Source of the DNA: Gymnopus androsaceus JB14
Lineage: Eukaryota > Basidiomycota > Agaricomycetes > Agaricales > Omphalotaceae
Length of the DNA stretch: 40,943 nt
Assembly (NCBI GenBank): GCA_009733575.1
Contig: ML769440.1
Coordinates: 238,524-279,466, forward strand
Reading direction: 5' to 3'
Shown: positions 35,001 to 40,943 of the stretch, piece after piece
Numbering within the stretch: position 1 is the first letter of the stretch
Layout of the letters: each line of letters opens with the position of its first letter
Notes under the pieces: model-generated
Databases searched by the model: none
What the model was told of the DNA's origin: nothing
What the model saw: the letters and a program-made list of their open reading frames with translations, nothing else
Position numbers and translations under genes: made by a program

Positions 35001-36598
35001 CCTCAAAGTCGACAAGAGCGTGTGGCTCAAGGACCTCGAGAAGTTGAAGGATCTATTGCCGTTTGTAGAGGATAAAGCGTTCCGTGAAGAATGGGCGGCG
35101 ATCAAGCAGCGCAACAAGGAGAGACTGGCGCATCATGTGCAAACGACATTGGGATTGACGGTGAACACGAACGCGATGTTTGATGTGCAGATCAAGGTTC
35201 GTTGTTTTCTGCGTTGCTGTGCTGTCCGTGCTAAAAGGATGTTTGTTTACTAGCGTCTTCATGAGTATAAAGTACGTCGGATTGTGCCTGTCAGGGTGAA
35301 GTTACTGACCGACGTTCTTTCACCAGCGACAAACCCTCAATATTCTTGGTGTCATCCACGTACGTCGTTCGTTAACTCCCTCGATCTACTACTGAACTGG
35401 TGAAACTATACATTAGAGATATTTGACGCTCAAGGCCATGTCCGCGGAAGAGCGCAAAAAGGTCAACCCTCGCGTCGTTTTCTTCGCCGGTAAAGCTGCT
35501 CCCGCATGTTAGTCTCTCCTTCTCCCTGCTACTGTTCGTTATCTAATGTCTTTTGAATCTACAGATTTCATCGCAAAGCTGGTACGCAAACTCGTATGGA
35601 TAACAATAATGCACTAACAAGCTCGGAACCTGACAGACAATTCGCCTCATCGTCAATGCCGCCAGAGTTATCAACGCCGACCCGGACACTCGCGACCTGC
35701 TCACAGTTTACTTCCTACCGGATTACTCTGTCTCTTTGGCAGAGGTGCTCATCCCTGCCTCGGATATCTCCCAGCATATCAGTACTGCTGGTACTGAGGC
35801 ATCCGGAACGTCAAACATGAAGTTTTGTTTGAATGGAGGTTTATTGGTTGGAACCGTTGGTGAGTTGATTTTAGAAGTTGTTGAGAGATTGGCCCTTAGA
35901 CTTCTTTAGATGGTGCCAACATTGAGATTGCAGAGGCTGTAGGAGAGAGTAACGTCTGTGCGTACATTTGTTTAGTCTTCATTGAAAGCCTTGCTTAGGG
36001 TCCTTGTCTAGTCTTCTTCGGACACCTGACTCCGTGAGTTTTTGGTCCAACGCTCCTTTACTAAAGTTTACGATCCATTACAATTTAGTGCCGTCGAAGA
36101 TTTGCGATACCAACACATTTATCATCCTGTCCCTGTGGAAGAAAAATGCCCGGCGTTGGCAAAGGTGCTGAACACTGTTTCTGAAGGCAGGTTTGGTGAT
36201 GGTGGGGTGTATGAGCCGTGAGTATTTACAGTTTTACTCGATGGACGTTCCTAACCAGTGTATATCCAGTTTGCTCAACACGATCCGCCAAGGAGACCAT
36301 TATCTTCTCACAGATGACTTTGATTCATGTACGTGTAGATATTGCTCTGATTTGAAATCTCTGTGTTGACCATCGGATAATAGACATCGGTGCCCTAGCA
36401 ATGGTGGACCAAGCTTACCTCGATAAAGATGAATGGGTCAAGAAGTCAATTCGTACTACAGCCAATGTATGCCGACAGTTTTTCTCGTCGTGGCTGTTAC
36501 TAACCTTGTCTATTTAGATGGGTAAATTCAGTTCAGACAGGGCGATCTTGGAATATGCGGAAAGCTTTTGGAACATCGAGCCCGCTAAAGTTCCATAA
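32073..36598 (+). CDS. GPH1: Glycogen phosphorylase, 35 exons
   Basis: It releases glucose-1-phosphate from glycogen by phosphorolysis in the cytosol, using pyridoxal phosphate. I can join 35 exons, all with GT-AG introns, to an unbroken 870-residue protein ending [12 protein letters not shown]. Blocks in order include [116 protein letters not shown] and [15 protein letters not shown], whose lysine (35820-35822, about residue 718) is the cofactor-binding residue. Exons 11 (33588-33592) and 17 (34258-34262) are only 5 nt, and exon 18 (34335-34348) is 14 nt. A serine-phosphorylation switch like yeast or animal enzymes cannot be judged from sequence. No frameshift is present, unlike in the other genes here. 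Confidence 0.97.
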
Positions 36599-37299
36599 GT
36601 GGAGTCGTTTTCATGCCGGCCAACTTGGACAGTAATAAGTCGGTTTGGGTGTACATTATGGTTATTTCCTTCAAGGCTCGGTATCCAGTTTTGGAGTTGC
36701 TGTGTTTAAAAATAAAATGTTCGAAATACATATCCGATGTACTTGTATGTAGCAGCTTTACATGAAATGCTACTCGCTGATCATCATGAATGAAGTCGAC
36801 AAGGGATGCTCGCAGAAATTTATCGAGAAGTTATATATACAGTCGAGGCAGCAAGTATTTCAATAAAAATGTACAGAGAAACACATCTCCCCCATCACCA
36901 GTCGCTATCACATCCAATAAAACTTTCATTCTTCGGACCAAATTCTCATCGGTCAAGACTCAAACACACACACAAATCAAATACAGTACAATTTAGTCGA
37001 ATCCAATATCTACAGCTTTGACCGCTTTAGCGTATAAGAGCTAACAAACATTGCTATATAAGGAACTTCCGAATGTAGCAGTCGTGTAATACTAACTCAA
37101 CCAGATTTTGGGAATATTCAACGAGAAAAGTCTCCACTCGGCCTCTTACGCTTCTGTTTAATTGTGTAACTGTTGTGATTGCCCATCGGTCTTTCGTCGG
37201 CGAATCTTCTCACTAAAATCGTATTAGCACTACCATTGAGAGCGTATTCAAGTCTATAACGTGGCGTCCGGATTCGCATATTCTCCTCTTTATCAGTGT
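36599..37299. other. Glycogen phosphorylase 3' flank; no gene supported
   Basis: The region holds an AATAAAA-like polyadenylation word near 36710 and a short CA repeat at about 36962-36975. A minus-strand frame at 37118-37345 (PRYRLEYALNGSANTILVRR) has no recognisable domain and overlaps the dehydrogenase remnant, so I do not call it a gene. Confidence 0.4.
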
Positions 37300-37805
37300 C
37301 TATTGAGACCCGTACCATTCTGGTTACTGGATCCAACACTGGCATAGGTTAAGACCTTGTCCAACTGCTTGCTTTGAAAGGTCACACAGTGTATCTAGCC
37401 TTGAGAAAGGAGGCTTCGGGAAAGGAAGCCCAGTTCGTTGAATTCCTTCGATATCTTCGCGCTGTTTCACTGATTTTGTATATAGGCGGAAACTGAAGGA
37501 GGAGCACAATCTCGATGTAAAATTTGTTCAATTAGAAGTCACGGATAAAAAGTCTATTCAAGCTGCTAAAGAGACAATCGAGAAAGAGGAAGGAAGATTG
37601 GACGTGCTAGCAGATAATGCGGGTAAAAATTGAACTCATACCATATGCTTTATCAGAATCCCAATTACTCCTTTAGGTATAAGCTGTATGGCAAAGCCTC
37701 AAAACGCATCCACCATTGACATTTCCACCATCCGCGAAACATTTGAGACCAATTTCTACGGCATGATACAAACCACCCAGACATTTCTCCCTCTGCTTCG
37801 CAGAG
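37300..37805 (+). pseudogene. Short-chain dehydrogenase/reductase, truncated
   Basis: The Rossmann nucleotide-binding motif TGSNTGIG, VKFVQLEVTD, LDVLADNAGI (the NAG motif) and ETFETNFYGMIQTTQTFLPL identify the N-terminal half of an NAD(P)-dependent short-chain dehydrogenase. An in-frame TAA follows TGIG at about 37351. Two introns fit (a GTTCGT donor near 37429 to 37482, and one between NAG and ISCMAK). The catalytic S-Y-K half is missing: homology ends after FLPLLRR at about 37805, where retrotransposon LTR sequence begins. No ATG start was found. It is a dead fragment cut by the element. Confidence 0.8.
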
Positions 37806-38041
37806 GATCTATAAGGGCTCTTACCGTGGATGCTAGATCACTCGGGAGCTAAGCCAAACAGTGCTTATGATTGAGCACTAGGTACGTAAAGTACAGGCGT
37901 AGGTAGTCGAGTAATCGAGTATGTGGGTAAGAGTTAAAAAGATAGATAAGATAAATAATTCTATCTAAGCTACTTATAGTCCGTTCGATCCCGATTAAGT
38001 AATCGTAACTAAAAAGGGAACGTACTCGTTACATCCTCCCC
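37806..38041 (-). repeat. 3' LTR with polypurine tract
   Basis: The minus strand reads GGGGAGGA directly before TGTAACGAGTACG, the expected polypurine tract and LTR start. The LTR then runs about 230 bp through A/T-rich sequence to the point where short-chain dehydrogenase homology ends. No target-site duplication could be defined. Confidence 0.65.
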
Positions 38042-38110
38042 AACCAGATTCAGCCGTAGGTCTGATCTAACCTAAAGGTAAATGGGGGAGATTAGTCTCT
38101 TAATACTTAT

Positions 38111-40377
38111 TTAATTAGTCATATGCATCCCTTGGATGCTCTCGGTGACCGATACCATGTCAATATCGTTCATACCTGTATTGAGCGTAGTGCGATACTG
38201 TCTATTTTCTCTCTTCTCCGCTCGTTGCCTCCGTAACTCCAGAACACTTTCCAACGGAAATTCATTGGGGAGGTGGTAAGTCCGGTCCTGTCCTCCTTCG
38301 TCGAGTTCGGTGAATTGGAGTCATCCTAAACCTTGTCGGTAGACGCTTGCATAGAACTCGCGAGCGTCGTCATCCAAAGTGTTCGAGTTTAAACTGTCGC
38401 AGGCGTATTGCAACGCCCAGACCATATACCGTTCCATCTCCAACATTGAGAACCCGCACTTTGCGAGGTGCTCCACAACTTCTCGTCGTTTGTCGAACGT
38501 AGAGGCCATAGGGTAGATCTGGCGTTTAGGTTCGATGACCAGTCCAGCGCTAGTTAGTTCCTGCTCGTACAGATCAGGAGTTCCCGCTAGGGTAACAAAG
38601 TGCTTTGTAAGGTTGGTCTTCTGAATGAGTTTGGTTGATTGGTCGACCAATCTACCGGTGTAGATTGAATCCCAGAGCCTTTGTATGGTGATCCACGCCA
38701 AGACCGTATTCTTGTCCACATGTCCTGTGTGCGTGATGATAACTCCAGGTGAGTTTTCAGAGTCTCCGTGAATCGCCATCCATAGGCAGTGGAGATTAAG
38801 GTCATCATCTCATAACCCAGGTGCGCTTACAGTAGGGAGTTTTCGACATTGACAGATGGAGTGACTATTGTCATTGCGTTCTCGGCCATCGTAGCTATAG
38901 CGTCCTATCCAGGATATAGAGCTGGATCGGAATAGTTCATGATGAAGAACTAAATGGGAAGGGATAGGTGGTGCGATCCGTCCTGAGTCGGACAGGGTCT
39001 TCCTGAGTACGGTCCATAGAGTGTATAGGGCCTCATACTGGAATACCGAGTATACGGCATTGAAATTCCCAGCTACCTTGCTTTTTTCGATGGAGCTGCA
39101 TACGTGTTCCGAGAGTCGAGTCTGTTCCTTTTCCGGAAGAGTCCTTCCAGGAATAGGAACTTTGCCTTGTTGGATGGCTCGAAGGATTTCTCCAGTCGTC
39201 GTAAGAGTTCCCGTCTCCTTATTCCATCCAACGTCGTTGGGTAGTCCCCCACCTCGATGAAAGTTAATGAGTGTGGATGCCATGGTACGTTCTTCATTCG
39301 TTCCGAAGAACAGGAGGTTGGTAGTCTTTGGTCCAAATCGGGAAAATTCCCCGAATTCAAAGGACTGTGAGTGAACGATCAGGGTCCCCAATATGACAGT
39401 ACTACATCAGGAAAAATGGTCTGGGCCAAGGATAGCCTAGGTAACCTAAGCCTCCTAGGTTACAGGGGCTGGACTTGGGATGGCCTAGGCAGCCTAGGCC
39501 TCCTAGGTTACCTAGGACTATCTCAGGCTGCCTGAGGTTTCCCCAGGTTTCCTCAGGTTTCCTCAGGTTTTCTCAGGTTTCTCAGGTTTTCTCAGGTTTT
39601 CTCAGGTTTTCTCAGGTGACTCAGGTTGTCAAAAGTCCACCCCCTAATTCCTAGGTCATCCTAAAGGAACCTAGGCAACCTAAGTGGCCTAGGTGGCCTA
39701 GGTGTCTTTGAGTTACCTTGAGGTTAACTTCAGGACATCCAAGGCCCAAACAGTTTTTCCTGATGTAGCGCTTGGCGTAACCTTTCGTTGGTCATGAGGG
39801 GCGCATGTATAGATGATTGAATCGATCTCATGGGGCTGATAATTACTCCTTGACCTCGATTTGGGTTTGGGATGTGTGGTTGATATGGATGGTATCCTTG
39901 GCCTCGGCCATGTCGTCTTCTACCTCTTCGAGAGGGATAAGGAGTGTTTGGCCGTTGGATTCCCATCCCATATACTGATGGTGGGTATGGGTATCCAGTA
40001 AACGGTCCAACGTACGGTGTCGGTCCCATTGAGTAGGGCTGTGGGTACATCATTTGGTTGTTGCCATACCCTGGTCCCGTCATAGATCCATTGTAAACTG
40101 GAGGTTGATTCGGTGTCCCCGAATCTTGAGTATTAATTGGGACTTCTGTCGACAGCGGTGTCACGGGCGCCCCTCCCCTCCTAATTTTTGTTTAGGGGCA
40201 AATTATAAGTCAAGTAATGCAATCTTACCATCGGTACGATCGCCAACTGATCCAAAGGTCCATCCTGTCCCTCCCGTTTGATTCGAGGGATCCGGGTGAC
40301 CTTGAACAATATATGGTGGCGCATGCATACCGTATTGAACACCAGGCGAGAAGCCATACTGTTGCATAATGCACGCG
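38111..40377 (-). pseudogene. Unknown ORF between integrase and 3' LTR, interrupted
   Basis: I do not recognise the product. It starts MQQYGFSPGVQYGMHAPP at 40377. An intron (donor GTAAGA at 40228, acceptor before 40172) leads to a Tyr/Pro/Gly/Gln-rich stretch with an arginine-glycine block (SRRGRRRHGRGQG). A 361 bp inverted-repeat element interrupts it at 39404-39767. The frame then continues from 39401 to a TAA at 38111-38113 as a mainly helical region (GEILRAIQQGKVPIPG, TIQRLWDSIYTGRLVD, EVVEHLAKCGFSMLEMERYM). Two in-frame TGA codons (38810-38812 and 38321-38323) break it, and the parts on either side of the insertion are one base out of frame. The arginine-rich block suggests nucleic-acid binding, as in Gag proteins, but position after pol is unusual. 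Confidence 0.55.
39405..39765. mobile_element. MITE-like terminal-inverted-repeat element rich in CCTAGG
   Basis: The ends CATCAGGAAAAA (39405) and its reverse complement (ending 39765) form perfect outer repeats. The imperfect inverted match continues about 45 bp inward, through TGGGCC and GGAT. TA dinucleotides flank both ends (39403-39404 and 39766-39767), as expected of a TA target duplication in the Tc1/mariner manner. The interior has about ten CCTAGG words and a run of CTCAGGTTTT repeats (39546-39620). It has no ORF, so a transposase would have to act from elsewhere. Confidence 0.75.
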
Positions 40378-40508
40378 TAAGGAACGGGGAGGGTCGAATC
40401 TTTCCCAACCCATCACTCCTACTATTCATACCAGAATGAATTACAAAATTTGTTTCCCATCAATCTAGTTTAATTTCTCGATCAATCTTTCGGTATTTGA
40501 AATAACAT

Positions 40509-40943
40509 TCATTGTTTACGCTTTGGCCTCGCCAGGTCTTGCCATCTGGTCACAGCCTGTGTTGCGAAATAATCATCCAACGCTTTAAGTTTTTTCACAG
40601 TCTCAAAGGGTTCCCAGGTTATGTCTCCTAGGGACCACCAGACTTCAAAAAGAACTTTATTACCTTTCCACATGTGTGAGCGGATTGAATCAACAAACTC
40701 CTCTGCATCTGGTGGAGCGCCAACATCATAAGGCTCAGGTTTTGAGTGATCCGGAAACAGCAAAGCATCTGTTTCAACATATGGTCGAATCAGATTCACA
40801 TGGAACTTATCGTGTACCCTTCGTCCTTTTAGATCATCCGGCAAATCCAGAACGTAGTTTGACGTTTCAGGAAATGCTTCTCAACCCGATACGGGCCCAC
40901 AAATTTAGGCAATAGTTTTCTAGCCTGCCTTTTGGCAATGCGC
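40509..40943 (-). CDS. Integrase C-terminus with chromodomain (partial, frameshifted)
   Basis: At the window edge the minus strand encodes KLLPKFVGPYRVEK, the GPY/F module of Ty3/gypsy integrases. It is followed, after a one-base slip near 40874, by DKFHVNLIRPY and a chromodomain (EFVDSIRSHMWKGNKVLFEV, then ITWEP), ending ARPKRKQ at 40509. Chromodomains of such chromoviruses bind modified histones and guide integration to heterochromatin. The rest of pol is outside the window. Confidence 0.9.

Larger units (their letters stand above)
37806..40943 (-). mobile_element. 3' part of a chromodomain Ty3/gypsy retrotransposon
   Basis: On the minus strand the order is integrase C-terminus with chromodomain (to 40509), an extra ORF (40377-38111), a purine tract (38041-38034) and a 3' LTR. 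The LTR begins TGTAACGAG at 38033 and runs to about 37806, where the dehydrogenase remnant starts. The 5' part lies outside the window. The LTR's far end is not a clear CA, so it may be truncated. It is also possible that the extra ORF belongs to a separate non-autonomous element nested here. Confidence 0.7.

Noticed and set aside
37118..37345. Minus-strand ORF with PRYRLEYALNGSANTILVRR
   Set aside because: No family was recognised, it overlaps the dehydrogenase remnant and there is no splice or promoter support.

Overview
The window looks like nuclear DNA of a filamentous basidiomycete, most likely Agaricomycetes. The genes are dense in short (about 50 bp) GT-AG introns. There is an NLR-like NACHT-WD40 gene of the kind expanded in mushroom-forming fungi, chromodomain-type Ty3/gypsy retrotransposons, and conserved single-copy eukaryotic genes (MCM3, RINT1/TIP20, glycogen phosphorylase). 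Genus cannot be read from the sequence.

Layout, left to right. 1-1399: no convincing gene. 1400-2718: a casein-kinase-1-like gene broken by several frameshifts. 3584-6263: MCM3, five exons, with four single-base frame slips. 6637-6692: a perfect 56 bp palindrome just upstream of a possible small spliced gene with a signal-peptide-like start (6716-7083). 7084-8713: gene-poor DNA with short repeats and hairpins. 8714-27001 (minus): an NLR gene split by retrotransposon DNA. Its N-terminus, NACHT domain and 16 WD40 repeats lie at 22967-27001, and a second WD40 block with the natural C-terminus lies at 8714-10437. Between them is 12.4 kb of tandem Ty3/gypsy sequence (10438-22887): one full gag-pol unit plus a second copy lacking most of gag. 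The unit also carries a spliced ORF on the opposite strand between pol and the LTR. 27780-30857 (minus): RINT1/TIP20 of the Dsl1/NRZ Golgi-to-ER tether. 32073-36598 (plus): intact glycogen phosphorylase with 35 exons, two of them 5 nt long. 37300-37805: a truncated short-chain dehydrogenase. 37806-40943 (minus): the 3' part of another chromodomain retrotransposon, with LTR, polypurine tract, an extra ORF downstream of the integrase, and a 361 bp terminal-inverted-repeat element rich in CCTAGG inserted in that ORF.

Two genome-wide processes show. First, single-base indels break MCM3, RINT1, the NACHT exon, the kinase and above all the second retrotransposon copy, while glycogen phosphorylase is clean; many probably reflect consensus error rather than biology. 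Second, six in-frame stops found in the retrotransposon reading frames are all TGA, as expected if CGA arginine codons decayed by CpG C-to-T change.

The host genes do not form one pathway: MCM3 serves DNA replication, RINT1 vesicle tethering, glycogen phosphorylase carbon storage, and the NLR probable non-self recognition. The most unusual biology is the interaction of the NLR WD40 array with the retrotransposon, the antisense spliced ORF, and the extra ORF in env position.
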